59,931 bases of DNA. Origin: Verrucomicrobium sp. BvORR034. Its GTDB lineage: Bacteria; Verrucomicrobiota; Verrucomicrobiia; Verrucomicrobiales; Verrucomicrobiaceae. Where the stretch lies: contig NZ_BATQ01000047.1 of assembly GCF_000739635.1 (NCBI RefSeq), positions 1 to 59,931 of the forward strand, in the 5' to 3' direction. Shown here piece by piece: positions 9,039 through 17,771 of this stretch. Position 1 is the first letter of the stretch, and every line of letters begins with the position of its first letter. The translations under genes and the position numbers were made by a program. The notes below the pieces were generated by a model. That model searched no databases and was not told the DNA's origin. It saw only the letters and a program-made list of their open reading frames with translations.

Positions 9039-10148
9039 TCACGCAGAGCGTATCGCTCGGTCAAACAGCTCCTCGTACAGGGTTACATAGCGCTCAAAAC
9101 TGAAATCTGTGAGCGCTCGTGCCCTGGCTTGATCGCCCATTTCTTGCATGAGAGCGGGACAGCTGAGCAGCTGGTCCAGCGCTTCGGCCAGCCCCGTGAA
9201 ATCCTTCTTGTCCGCGAGGAGTCCTGTTTTTCCATGAACCACGATTTCCGGCAGGGCTCCGACTCGAGTGCCCACCACCGGCCTTCCCATCTGCGCTGCT
9301 TGCAGACTGACCAGTCCGAAGGCCTCCTCCCAACGGGAGGGCATCACCACTACTGACGCGCGATTGAGAAAGTCCGGAACTTCGGCGGGCGGAATCCAGC
9401 CGGTGAAATGGACGCAGTCTATCAAACCCAGTTCAGACGTGACAGCCTCCAGCGGTTGGCGTTCAGGACCGTCGCCCGCCACGATCATCTTCGCGGCGGG
9501 ATGTTTTTCGTGGACTTGCTGCATGGCTCGCAGAGCAAGGTCAAAACCTTTGTCGGCGATCAACCGGCCCAACGTCATGATGATCGGCGGGTCCTGCGGC
9601 AGGGGCAGAGGGGGCACGCCTGAGACAGGCAGGCTGTTGAGGAGCGGGATCGTTTTTGGAGCCAGCTCGGGCATTTCCCTGCAAACCGCCTGATGCAGAA
9701 AGTGAGACACGGTGACGATGAGCTCGCACGATTTCAGATGCTGGCGAACGGCTCCGCCAGGGGTGGTGTATTCCTCGATCCGCCCTTGCAGGCTCGCGAT
9801 GGTCGGGCGCGGAGCCTGCCTGCTGGCTATGCGTTGCAGCGCGATCAGTGGCCCAGAGACGAAGACGAGTTCGACATCCGGCTGGAAGGTAGCCTTGACC
9901 GCCCGGATGGTGGCAAGAGCCTGTTGGAGCTCCCGCAGATCGCCCGTGGCGATGGCGCGTCGAAATTGCAGCCGATGGACTGGAGCGCTGTGCCATGTGT
10001 CTGCAATGGGCAGCGTCTCTGGGATGCGGCTGGTGATGACTGTACACTCGTGTCCTCTCCGGCAGAGCTCTGCCACCAGTTCGCCGCTGCGCACCTCGAT
10101 CCCGCCGATGTGCGGATGAAATAACTCGGGCCAGACCAGGATTCTCAT
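9039..10148 (-). CDS. Family 4 glycosyltransferase (second of two)
   Basis: A 369-residue GT-B transferase. The N-terminal Rossmann half opens MRILVWPELFHPHIGG with the glycine-rich acceptor loop; the C-terminal half has GRLIADKGFDLAL, VAGDGPE and the donor-binding EX7E region around PSRWEEAFGLVSLQAAQ. Retaining transfer from a nucleotide sugar, probably to a cell-surface glycan. Its ATG overlaps the stop of the upstream GT4 gene by four bases. The two proteins share long stretches in the C-terminal domain (PSRWEE.FGLV.LQAAQ), so they are probably an old tandem duplication. Last gene of the PqqD-HprK-GT4-GT4 operon. Confidence 0.93.
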   Translation of the reverse strand: MRILVWPELFHPHIGGIEVRSGELVAELCRRGHECTVITSRIPETLPIADTWHSAPVHRLQFRRAIATGDLRELQQALATIRAVKATFQPDVELVFVSGPLIALQRIASRQAPRPTIASLQGRIEEYTTPGGAVRQHLKSCELIVTVSHFLHQAVCREMPELAPKTIPLLNSLPVSGVPPLPLPQDPPIIMTLGRLIADKGFDLALRAMQQVHEKHPAAKMIVAGDGPERQPLEAVTSELGLIDCVHFTGWIPPAEVPDFLNRASVVVMPSRWEEAFGLVSLQAAQMGRPVVGTRVGALPEIVVHGKTGLLADKKDFTGLAEALDQLLSCPALMQEMGDQARARALTDFSFERYVTLYEELFDRAIRSA

Positions 10149-11236
10149 GAAGCTCTGATGCCGGCGGATGCCGAGGTGTAGAGATTCTCATACGCCGCCG
10201 CGCAGGACGCGATGGAGAATGTTTGTTCCGCATGGGATCTGGCATGGCTGCCCATGTGGGTGGCAGATTCTGGATGGTCGCAGAGCGACTGCAGCGCCGC
10301 CGCCATGGCGGCAGGATCTTCCGGAGGAACGAGGAATCCCGTGGTCCCGTGAAGAATGATTTCCGGGAGACCGCCTATGCGGCTGGCAATGATGGGGCGG
10401 GACACCTGGGCAGCCTGCAGGGCCACCAATCCAAAGGGTTCCTCCCAGCGGGAGGGCATGAGGACTACGTCCGAGCTGGCGATGAGGTCCGAAACGGCGG
10501 TCGGATGGACCCAGCCCCGAAAGTCAACCCGGTGATCCAAACCGAGATCAGCAGCCAGCTTCTGCAGATGGGGAAGCTCGATCCCATCTCCCGCCATGAT
10601 CAACCGGACGCCCGGCACCTGAGCGAGGGCGCGCAGGGCGATGTCGAATCCCTTCTCATTGACCATGCGCCCCAGACACAAGGCCGTCGTGACATCCCTG
10701 GGTGGGGCGGGGGGCGGCAGAGGCAGCGCCAGACCGTTGTGAATGACGTGAGAGGGGCCGTTCCGGTTTTTGAGCTGGGGGGCAAACGAGGCCAGCATGC
10801 TGGCGGATACTGCAGCGAGGATCTCCACCTCCTCCAGCACGCGACGTTGTACCGCGGCGGGGAGGTGAAGGGGGGCGTGCAGGGTGAGCACGGCCGGGCA
10901 GGGGGCTGCGCTGCGGCTCAGCAGGTGCAGCCAGCCGGCCATGTGGCAACCATGGATGTGGATAATGTCGGGCTGGAACCTCTGCTTGTAGTCCGCGCAG
11001 GCCTTGATCTGCCGGGTCAGCAACCCCGGTTGATGAATCAGCTCTTCATCCAGCACGGGGCGACGCCAGACAGGGATGCCATCCATGACCTCCTCTGCGG
11101 GTGATCCGGGCAGGGCGCGTCCCACCACGGTGACTTGATGCCCTGCTGCCTGCTGCACATGACACAAATCGCGGACCAGTGTCTCGGTGCCACCGATGCG
11201 CGGGTAGTAACCGTCGTTCCAGTGGAGGATACGCAT
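10145..11236 (-). CDS. Family 4 glycosyltransferase (first of two)
   Basis: A 363-residue GT-B transferase closely related to its downstream neighbour. It opens MRILHWNDGYYPRIGG, has a clear acceptor-side IIHIHGCHMAGW, and donor-side GRMVNEKGFDIAL, MAGDGIE and PSRWEEPFGLVALQAAQ. It begins six bases after the HPr-kinase-like gene ends and overlaps the next GT4 by ATGA, so all four minus-strand genes are likely one transcript. Acceptor and sugar are unknown. Confidence 0.93.
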   Translation of the reverse strand: MRILHWNDGYYPRIGGTETLVRDLCHVQQAAGHQVTVVGRALPGSPAEEVMDGIPVWRRPVLDEELIHQPGLLTRQIKACADYKQRFQPDIIHIHGCHMAGWLHLLSRSAAPCPAVLTLHAPLHLPAAVQRRVLEEVEILAAVSASMLASFAPQLKNRNGPSHVIHNGLALPLPPPAPPRDVTTALCLGRMVNEKGFDIALRALAQVPGVRLIMAGDGIELPHLQKLAADLGLDHRVDFRGWVHPTAVSDLIASSDVVLMPSRWEEPFGLVALQAAQVSRPIIASRIGGLPEIILHGTTGFLVPPEDPAAMAAALQSLCDHPESATHMGSHARSHAEQTFSIASCAAAYENLYTSASAGIRAS

Positions 11237-11241
11237 GGGTT

Positions 11242-12330
11242 TCAGGAAATTTCAATGAGGTGGCGCAACACTGCGGAGACCTCGTCGAGCCGGGTGCCCA
11301 GTTCGATGCGATAACACGGGAGGGATCGCACGAGCCGGGCCATGTCATGAAAGGCGGCGGGCTCCGGGTTGGCCCGCGGCAGCAGCGTGCTGGGAGCCAG
11401 GGCCTTGAGCGCTTCTGCGGGTGGGATGGGCATGAATCGCGTGCCTTCTGTGCCCGCCACCCGGGGGGCGACCAGCACTTTCAGAGGGAGATCAACGGCG
11501 ACTCTCTCTGGATAGTGCTGATGCATGAAGATGACTGGTTTTCCTTCTACGCCGGGCAGAGGGTCCCGGGAACGCGCGGCCAGTTCTGGAAAACGTGCCA
11601 GACTGTCAGGCAACAACTTGCCACTGTTGAAGACGCAGTAGGCGTGTGGAGAGGGCTGGGTTCGCACCATGCACAGATCGTCACTCAGGTAGGAGAAGCC
11701 GCTCAGGGCACAGTGCAGTGACGTGGTGGACTTTCCAGAGCCGCTCTTCCCAACGATGAGGGCGGCACCTGAGGAGGTGCCCACACATCCGGCATGCAGC
11801 AGGCGCAGCCCTTGTTGTTGGGACCACCAATGCATCAGCGTGGGGAACGGGGCGGAATGCACGTAAGTGGGAAGCTGGGCGGCATCGCGTACCCAGATCA
11901 CCGCCTGACCTCTTTCGATGGAGTAGAGAATGAACAGGCTGTCCTGCTCGGCAAGATTGATGCGGTAGCCTTCACCCCCCTCCGGCAAGGTGAGCCTGGG
12001 AGCCGAGGTGGCGGTGCCCACAGGAGGAGGAGTCCAGGGCGGGGCGGGAAGCTCGACACCGGTGGCTGCCTCGTCCCACGCCAGCACCTCCAATCCACCC
12101 GGGCGGTAGGCGGACAAGGCGGGGAGATGAGTGAGCGATGGCGTGAACACCTCCTGAAGGGCCTGCCCGACCGTGCGCACGACGAGGCGTCGTTCGGCCA
12201 GGGCTCCGGTGTGGGCATGGCAGGGGGCTCTCCTGGTCGCTTCCTCGTAGGCGGCGAGCAGTGAGTCAAAATAGGTGTCCAGTCTCGTTCGGATCTCCGA
12301 AGGTCCGACTGGGGAAGAAGTCACGGCCAT
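11242..12330 (-). CDS. HPr kinase-like ATP-binding protein of a PqqD cluster
   Basis: A 362-residue protein whose C-terminal half (from ~175) has the HPr kinase/phosphorylase fold: P-loop GKSGSGKS at 194-201 preceded by LRLLHAGCVG, and LSDDL at 215-219 in place of the acidic motif after the HPr-kinase loop. The N-terminal half (1-170) is unlike HprK and contains a proline-rich linker. Such HprK-like proteins are known beside PqqD-like proteins and NTP_transf_5 nucleotidyltransferases, in some cases within modified-peptide clusters, where they may phosphorylate a peptide or sugar. Here it lies eight bases after the PqqD-like gene. The substrate is not known; a carbon-catabolite role is unlikely as no HPr or PTS gene is nearby. 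Confidence 0.72.
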   Translation of the reverse strand: MAVTSSPVGPSEIRTRLDTYFDSLLAAYEEATRRAPCHAHTGALAERRLVVRTVGQALQEVFTPSLTHLPALSAYRPGGLEVLAWDEAATGVELPAPPWTPPPVGTATSAPRLTLPEGGEGYRINLAEQDSLFILYSIERGQAVIWVRDAAQLPTYVHSAPFPTLMHWWSQQQGLRLLHAGCVGTSSGAALIVGKSGSGKSTTSLHCALSGFSYLSDDLCMVRTQPSPHAYCVFNSGKLLPDSLARFPELAARSRDPLPGVEGKPVIFMHQHYPERVAVDLPLKVLVAPRVAGTEGTRFMPIPPAEALKALAPSTLLPRANPEPAAFHDMARLVRSLPCYRIELGTRLDEVSAVLRHLIEIS

Positions 12331-12338
12331 GCCTGAAT

Positions 12339-12770
12339 TCAGGATGCGGGTTTCTGAGGCCAGCCGGTGTACACGTCCACTTCGTGGATCGGATCGATGA
12401 GGAGCAACTCCTGCATGTCCGTATAGCTCTCAATCAAAGGGCTGACGAAGGGTTTGCCAGCGGGCTCGGCAGGGGGTGCCTCCGCGGAGCTTGTCGTATC
12501 CGGCGCCTCGACGACCAGACCTCCCTCCACCAACTGCTTTGCGAAGCTCTCCGTCTCCGTCAGGGCTTGCGCCGCGATTTCCGGATACTTGGTGGCCAAC
12601 CGGGAGGCGGTTTCCTGGATGGAGAACCCCTGCATCAAAGTCTGCCAGAGGAAAACGGCGGACTCCCGCAGGCTGTGGTAGTGCCCGGTCTTCAGATTGA
12701 TGGCCAACACCTCTTCATCGAAGACTTCGGCGCTGACATCGGGTTCGTTGAGGCGGTAGCGGGCAGACAT
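12339..12770 (-). CDS. PqqD-like peptide-binding protein with conserved-looking tail
   Basis: A 143-residue protein. Residues 1-95 have the PqqD form: RYRLNEPDV, then EEVLAINLKTGHYHSL, then a helix with FLWQTLMQG. In modified-peptide pathways this winged-helix fold binds the leader peptide (RRE). I use ATG 12770, not the GTG 126 bases upstream, since the PqqD fold begins there. After an Ala/Pro-rich linker the C-terminus carries a distinct motif, YTDMQELLLIDPIHEVD ending in GWP, separate from the PqqD fold. The motif could be a partner-binding peptide or even a substrate segment; that is inference. First gene of the minus-strand operon, divergent from the nucleotidyltransferase gene. Confidence 0.72.
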   Translation of the reverse strand: MSARYRLNEPDVSAEVFDEEVLAINLKTGHYHSLRESAVFLWQTLMQGFSIQETASRLATKYPEIAAQALTETESFAKQLVEGGLVVEAPDTTSSAEAPPAEPAGKPFVSPLIESYTDMQELLLIDPIHEVDVYTGWPQKPAS

Positions 12771-12913
12771 CTGGTTCAAGCGGAAGGAGAAAACGCAGGC
12801 TTCACCAGTGAATGCAGAATTCCAGCCAAAATTTTTGTCTAGGGACGAAATGTCTGCATGGTTCGTGCCTCTGGAAAGCCCGGTGCGGGAGTCCACCGCA
12901 CCGTCCCCATCTC

Positions 12914-14566
12914 ATGCCCGCCTCAGTCGCCACTGCCACCACCACCGTGTTGTTGACGGGAGGCTGCTGGCCCACGCCTGGACAAACCTTGCTGCTGCGG
13001 GCGGCCCTTCTGGAAGCGGAAGCGGCCTTGCCGGCCTGGGAAGACTGGAAGGCGGGGAATGACCTGGACTATCTGGAGGCTGGCACTTTCCGGCTCCTGG
13101 GCCTGCTTTACCGCAACCTCGTGCGCGTGGGGCTGGATCCAGCGGATCCTCTTTTGCCGAGGCTGAAGGGGATTTACCGCAATTTCTGGACAAAAAATCA
13201 GATGGTGTTGGGCCGCAAGGCGCCAGTGCTGAAGGCGCTGGCTGCGAGGGGGATCCCCTGCATGTTGCTCAAAGGCGCAGGGCTGACGCTCACGGTCTAT
13301 CGCGACCACGGCGTGCGTCCCATGGACGATTTCGACCTGTTGGTACCTCTCTCCGAGGTGGGGCGGGCGATGGACGTGTTGGAGGAACTGGGCTGGCGTT
13401 CGCAGGTTCATTCCCCACGGGATTTGCCTGCCAGCATCCATGCCTGTTCGTTCAAGGATCCGTCAAACGCCACGATCGATCTCCACTGGCGTCTCTGTCA
13501 CCTGCCTGCGGGAGAAGATTTTGACCGCACCCTGTGGGAGGGCAGACAGCCTCTGGAACTGCATGGTGAGCCCGCCGGAGTGCCCTGCACCACCGACCAG
13601 TTCCTTCACACCTGCGCGCATGGGCCCCAGTACAAGTCCGTGTCGCCAGTGCGCTGGATTGCCGATGCTTATTTCCTCGTGCAACAGGCGGGCGACAAGA
13701 TTGACTGGCGTCGGGTGGCGAAGCATGCGCCCGCGGTGGGTGCGGTTCAGGGGGTGCAGGGCACCCTGGACTATTTGCAGAAGCATCTGGAGGTTGAGGT
13801 TCCGGTTGAGGCGTTTCGTTGCATGGGGGATCTGAAGCCCACTTTTCAGGAGCGATGGGAAACCCGATTGCTGGGCAAGAGTCTCCCTTCGCCCCTGCAC
13901 AGGATGCCGCTGGATTTCAGTCATCATCTGCGTTGCTCCCGTGGGCAGGGCCTGTGGCGGCAGTTGAGCGGATTTCCCGTGTACTTCCGTCACGCCAACA
14001 ACCTTCTGCCGGGTCAGTTCACCTCGCACTACCGGGCACGGGCCGCCTATTGGTTCCGGCACTGGCTCCCCTGGCACATGCGTCGGGTGCCGAGAATGCT
14101 CCTGTGCCGTGAGATCGGAAGTGTGGGCCGGTTTAGAGATGAAGACCTGAAAGGCTTTTATCCACTGGAGCCTTATGAAGACCGTCTGCTGCGCTGGTCC
14201 CGACCCGAGGCAAAAGTCCGGCTCACGTTTCCTGCGGGACTCTCCTTCAAGGTCTGGATCGATGTGGGCAGGCTGCGCGCCTGGGCCTCAGACCTCAGCA
14301 AGCACCTCCAGTTTAGTGTGGATGGGGTGCCACTCCCACGGCCGTGCGTGAAAGGAAAACAGGGGATACTAACCCTTTCCATCGACCTGTCCGTAGTGGC
14401 TGACCGGAGGGGGCGCCCTGTGGAGCTTTCCTGGACCTGTCTGCCCCACGTGGCGGCTGGCGATTCGCGGGCCCTGGGCCTGCCCGTGGTTTCCATGAAT
14501 GTGGCAGCGGTCCGGCCGTCCAAACTGGATTCGACAGTGCTGAATGAGGCGTTGTCGGGAGTCTAG
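12914..14566 (+). CDS. NTP_transf_5-type nucleotidyltransferase
   Basis: A 550-residue protein of the uncharacterised nucleotidyltransferase family (NTP_transf_5 type). The catalytic signature is LLKGAGL at ~119 followed by VRPMDDFDLLV (~136), the metal-binding Asp-x-Asp, then IDLHWRL (~196) and a conserved HTCAHG. The C-terminal ~200 residues are a separate beta-rich region of unknown role. ATG 12914 is preferred over an in-frame ATG 102 bases upstream because the added residues have no family character. Divergent from the PqqD gene across 143 bases. Members of this family occur with HprK-like and PqqD-like genes; their reaction has not been settled as far as I know. Confidence 0.75.
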   Translation: MPASVATATTTVLLTGGCWPTPGQTLLLRAALLEAEAALPAWEDWKAGNDLDYLEAGTFRLLGLLYRNLVRVGLDPADPLLPRLKGIYRNFWTKNQMVLGRKAPVLKALAARGIPCMLLKGAGLTLTVYRDHGVRPMDDFDLLVPLSEVGRAMDVLEELGWRSQVHSPRDLPASIHACSFKDPSNATIDLHWRLCHLPAGEDFDRTLWEGRQPLELHGEPAGVPCTTDQFLHTCAHGPQYKSVSPVRWIADAYFLVQQAGDKIDWRRVAKHAPAVGAVQGVQGTLDYLQKHLEVEVPVEAFRCMGDLKPTFQERWETRLLGKSLPSPLHRMPLDFSHHLRCSRGQGLWRQLSGFPVYFRHANNLLPGQFTSHYRARAAYWFRHWLPWHMRRVPRMLLCREIGSVGRFRDEDLKGFYPLEPYEDRLLRWSRPEAKVRLTFPAGLSFKVWIDVGRLRAWASDLSKHLQFSVDGVPLPRPCVKGKQGILTLSIDLSVVADRRGRPVELSWTCLPHVAAGDSRALGLPVVSMNVAAVRPSKLDSTVLNEALSGV

Positions 14567-14602
14567 CTGAATCCAGCAGATGCCGCTTGAAAGATCCATG
14601 AC

Positions 14603-14620
14603 CGGCTCTTGCGTAAGAGC
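14603..14620 (+). promoter_or_regulatory. Hairpin just upstream of the OsmC start
   Basis: GGCTCTT-GCGT-AAGAGCC is a perfect 7-bp stem with a four-base loop, ending three bases before ATG 14624. It would bury the AAGAG that could serve as ribosome binding site, so it may limit translation of the osmC-like gene. No T-tract follows, so it is not a normal terminator. Confidence 0.4.
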
Positions 14621-14623
14621 CCT

Positions 14624-15034
14624 ATGGTTGAAGTAAATGTGACGTACGATGGCGGCTTGCGATGCCGCGCCCAACATGGTCCCTCCGGCGTGGTGCTGAC
14701 GACGGACGCACCGAAGGACAACATGGGCAAGGGCGAGGCCTTTTCTCCCACCGATCTCGTGGCCACCGCTCTCGCGACCTGCATTGCCACCACCATGGCC
14801 ATCGTTGCCAACCGCAAGGGGTATGATCTGCCGCAAATGACCGTGCATGTGGAGAAGCATATGACTTCGGCACCGCCACGCCGTATTGAGCGCCTGCCCG
14901 TGGTGGTCACCATCCCTCTCCCGCAGGATCACGCAGACCGGGAACTGCTCGAGAGCGCGGCACGCGGCTGTCCGGTGCATCGCAGCCTTCATCCTGACGT
15001 GCAGTCACCCATTGAGTTTGTCTGGAACGGCTGA
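14624..15034 (+). CDS. OsmC/Ohr family peroxiredoxin-like protein
   Basis: A 136-residue OsmC-type protein. The two active-site cysteines are in ATCIATTM (~Cys51) and RGCPVHRSL (~Cys116), spaced as in the OsmC branch, which reduces organic hydroperoxides. ATG 14624 follows the hairpin described above; an in-frame TTG 15 bases upstream lies inside the hairpin and is less likely. GTCTTCA/TGAAGAC at 15051-15070 forms another short hairpin after the stop. Cytoplasmic. It is probably a single-gene unit between the nucleotidyltransferase and an oxidoreductase. Confidence 0.88.
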   Translation: MVEVNVTYDGGLRCRAQHGPSGVVLTTDAPKDNMGKGEAFSPTDLVATALATCIATTMAIVANRKGYDLPQMTVHVEKHMTSAPPRRIERLPVVVTIPLPQDHADRELLESAARGCPVHRSLHPDVQSPIEFVWNG

Positions 15035-15109
15035 TCGGCTCCCATGACCCGTCTTCAGGGCCGTGAAGACTGAAGCAGCCGGCAGAATGTGTTTTCTAGT
15101 TTATTTTCT

Positions 15110-16363
15110 ATGAACCGACGCTCCCTTCTCAAGCATACATCGGCCCTCGGGGCCGGTCTCGCCATCTCCGCAGTCCATGCCCAGGAGGTGCGGGATGCTC
15201 GAAAGCTTAAGGTGGCCGTCGTCGCCCTGGGGCGCGGCATGGGGCACGTGCAGGCGCTTCTGCAGATCCCCAATGTGGAGATCAAGTACCTGGCTGAGGT
15301 GGACCCAGTCCGCCTCGACCGGGGGCTGAAGGTGGTGGCCGAGAAACAGCAGGTCTCATGCGTGGGGGTGAAGGACTTCCGCACCTTCCTCGATGACAAG
15401 GAACTGGATGCCGTCTTCATCGCCACCCCCAACTTCTGGCACACGCCTGCGGCCGTGCTGGCCATGAAAGCGGGCAAGCACGTTTACGTGGAGAAGCCTG
15501 GCAGCCAGAACATGCAGGAGGCGGAATTGATCGTCGAAGCGGCGAAGAAGTATGACCGGGTCGTGCAAATGGGCAATCAGCGCCGCACCTGGCTCAAAGA
15601 GCCCATCGCCATGCTCCATGAGGGAAAGATCGGCAAGGTGCACTACGCCCGCGCCTTCTACAATGCCAACCGCAAGGCGATTGGCCAGAAGGCGAATCCG
15701 GCGTCACCAGAGATCGACATGGATCTCTGGCAGGGGCCGATGACAGCCGAGCGGGACATGGAGTCGTATGTGCACTACGACTGGCACTGGCTGTGGCACT
15801 GGGGCAACGGGGAACTGGGAAATAACGGAATCCATCACCTGGATGTCCTGCGCTGGGGTTTGCAGGTGGATTATCCCCTGCGTGTGACCTACAATGGCGG
15901 ACGGTACTGGTACGATGACAAGCAGGAAACGCCCGATACGGGATCCGCAGTATTTGACTTCGGCAATGTGGGCATGAGCTGGGAGCAGAGCAGCTGCCAT
16001 CCCCGTCCTGTGGAAAAGACGGGCGAATGCATCTTCTACGCAGAAGGGGGCTCGCTGCACACCACCAGTGCTGCGTACACCTTCTATGATCTCAAGGGCT
16101 CAGAGATCGCCAAGGGCAAGGGCAAAGGGGGCGACGTGGAACACATTGGCAATTTCCTTGAAGCCATCCGTGGCAACGAGAAGCTCAATTCGCCCATCGA
16201 TGAAGGGCAGAAGAGCACCCTGCTTTGCCACCTGGGCAACATCGCCTATCGCACGGGCAGCATGGTGCACTTCGACCCGAAGACGAAAAAGATCACCGGC
16301 AATCCAGAGGCGGAGAAGTATCTGGGGCGCAAGTATCGCAAGGGTTGGGAAGTGGGCATCTAG
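15110..16363 (+). CDS. Gfo/Idh/MocA family oxidoreductase with Tat signal
   Basis: A 417-residue NAD(P)-dependent oxidoreductase. Residues 1-25 are a twin-arginine signal (NRRSLLK, then a mildly hydrophobic stretch ending AVHA). The Rossmann part has VAVVALGRGM, the conserved YVEKPGSQN (the EKP motif) and WHWLWHWGNGELGNNGIHHLD as active-site region. ATG 15110 is chosen over ATG 15089 because it places the RR motif at residues 3-4. Many paralogues in Verrucomicrobiota and Planctomycetota act on sugars or cyclitols in the periplasm, with the tightly bound cofactor exported in the folded protein. Substrate unknown. TatC is encoded 9 kb away. Confidence 0.88.
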   Translation: MNRRSLLKHTSALGAGLAISAVHAQEVRDARKLKVAVVALGRGMGHVQALLQIPNVEIKYLAEVDPVRLDRGLKVVAEKQQVSCVGVKDFRTFLDDKELDAVFIATPNFWHTPAAVLAMKAGKHVYVEKPGSQNMQEAELIVEAAKKYDRVVQMGNQRRTWLKEPIAMLHEGKIGKVHYARAFYNANRKAIGQKANPASPEIDMDLWQGPMTAERDMESYVHYDWHWLWHWGNGELGNNGIHHLDVLRWGLQVDYPLRVTYNGGRYWYDDKQETPDTGSAVFDFGNVGMSWEQSSCHPRPVEKTGECIFYAEGGSLHTTSAAYTFYDLKGSEIAKGKGKGGDVEHIGNFLEAIRGNEKLNSPIDEGQKSTLLCHLGNIAYRTGSMVHFDPKTKKITGNPEAEKYLGRKYRKGWEVGI

Positions 16364-16428
16364 GGGATGGTTGCCACGTTGCGCTGGTAGGGGTTATGGC
16401 GTAGGGAAGGCGTTCTCACGCTCTCCCG

Positions 16429-17757
16429 ATGTCTGAAAAGGTCCCTGCCAGCCTCACTGCCCTGCCCATTACGCGAATCGACCTTGCCGTGGGCCTGACC
16501 GAGTTCCCGCGGGAGGTGTTCGATCACGCGGACACGCTGGAGGTACTGAACCTTTCGAACAACCGGCTTTCCTCCCTGCCGGATGATTTAGGACGCCTGA
16601 AGAAGCTACGCATCCTCTTCTGCTCCAACAATGAGTTCACCCGGTTGCCGGCGGTGCTGGGCACCTGCCCAAGCCTGACCATGGTGGGCTTTCGCGCGAA
16701 CCAGATCGAGGAGATCGAGGAAGGGGCATTGCCCCAGAATCTGCAGTGGCTCATTCTGACAGAGAACCGGCTGCATGCGCTGCCCGCTGCGCTGGGGAAA
16801 TGTGGACGGCTCCAGAAGCTGATGCTCTCCGGCAACCAGCTGGAGACCTTGCCGGAGGAAATGGCTGCTTGTGAAAACCTCGAACTGCTCCGGCTTGCAG
16901 CGAACCGCTTTGCAGCGTTGCCAGACTGGTTGCTCCGTCTGCCGCGCCTGGCGTGGCTGGCCCTGGCCGGCAACCTGATGACGGAAGATGGCCTGGACCG
17001 TGGGCGGAACGAGATCACGACAATCCCTTGGACGGAACTGACGCTGAATCAGCAGCTCGGGGAAGGTGCTTCCGGGGTGATTCATCGTGCAGAGTGGCGA
17101 CATGCTGACTCAGGTGGGGGCGGCATGGATGTGGCGGTGAAGATTTTCAAAGGGGCAATGACCTCGGATGGTCTTCCTGCCAGTGAAATGGCCGCCAGTT
17201 TGGGCGTGGGAGATCATCCTCATCTCACCCAGGTACTGGGACGGATTGCCGGCCACCCCCAGGGTGCGGACGGTCTTGTGATGAGCCTCATTGATCCCGC
17301 CTACGCCAATCTCGCTGGGCCCCCCAGTTTTGACACGTGCACCCGGGATGTGTATGTGGATGACATCCAGTTGTCAGTTGAGGCTGGGATACGTCTGGCC
17401 CATGGCATCGCTTCTGCAGCAGTGCAGTTGCATGAGAAGGGAATTCTTCACGGGGATCTCTACGCGCATAACATCCTCTACCAGCCCCACGGCCAGTGTC
17501 TCTTGAGTGACTTCGGTGCGGCAGCTTTCTACGACCGTCAGGACACGGCGTTGGCTCGCCAGTTGGAGCGTGTTGAAGTTCGGGCCTTTGGGTATTTGCT
17601 GGAGGAACTGGTGGCGTTGATTGCCGAACCTGTGGCGCATGTCGATGCCGTCGCTGAACTCGTGCGACTAAGGGACGTGTGTTGCCATCCAGAGGTGAAT
17701 GCCCGGCCTTCATTCGTTGAAATCGAAGCCAGGCTGGTTTCTCTGGTTTCCCGTTAA
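16429..17757 (+). CDS. Leucine-rich repeat protein kinase
   Basis: A 442-residue fusion. Residues ~35-185 hold about seven leucine-rich repeats of 23 residues (LEVLNLSNNRLSSLP type). Residues ~205-440 are a Hanks-type kinase: GEGASG loop at 211-216, VAVK with Lys238, catalytic HGDLYAHN at 341-348 and DFG at 361-363. The HRD arginine is Gly, which makes it an RD-minus kinase that may not need activation-loop phosphorylation. All residues for ATP binding and transfer are present. No membrane segment, so it would be cytoplasmic, unlike PASTA kinases. It ends 14 bases before a methyltransferase gene. LRRs probably bind a protein partner; target unknown. Confidence 0.87.
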   Translation: MSEKVPASLTALPITRIDLAVGLTEFPREVFDHADTLEVLNLSNNRLSSLPDDLGRLKKLRILFCSNNEFTRLPAVLGTCPSLTMVGFRANQIEEIEEGALPQNLQWLILTENRLHALPAALGKCGRLQKLMLSGNQLETLPEEMAACENLELLRLAANRFAALPDWLLRLPRLAWLALAGNLMTEDGLDRGRNEITTIPWTELTLNQQLGEGASGVIHRAEWRHADSGGGGMDVAVKIFKGAMTSDGLPASEMAASLGVGDHPHLTQVLGRIAGHPQGADGLVMSLIDPAYANLAGPPSFDTCTRDVYVDDIQLSVEAGIRLAHGIASAAVQLHEKGILHGDLYAHNILYQPHGQCLLSDFGAAAFYDRQDTALARQLERVEVRAFGYLLEELVALIAEPVAHVDAVAELVRLRDVCCHPEVNARPSFVEIEARLVSLVSR

Positions 17758-17771
17758 GCCTTCTTTTCCCC

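Noticed and set aside
15051-15070. Hairpin GTCTTCA/TGAAGAC after the osmC-like gene, considered as terminator
   Set aside because: No T-tract follows directly; the next T-rich stretch is about 19 bases downstream, so it is only mentioned in the gene entry.
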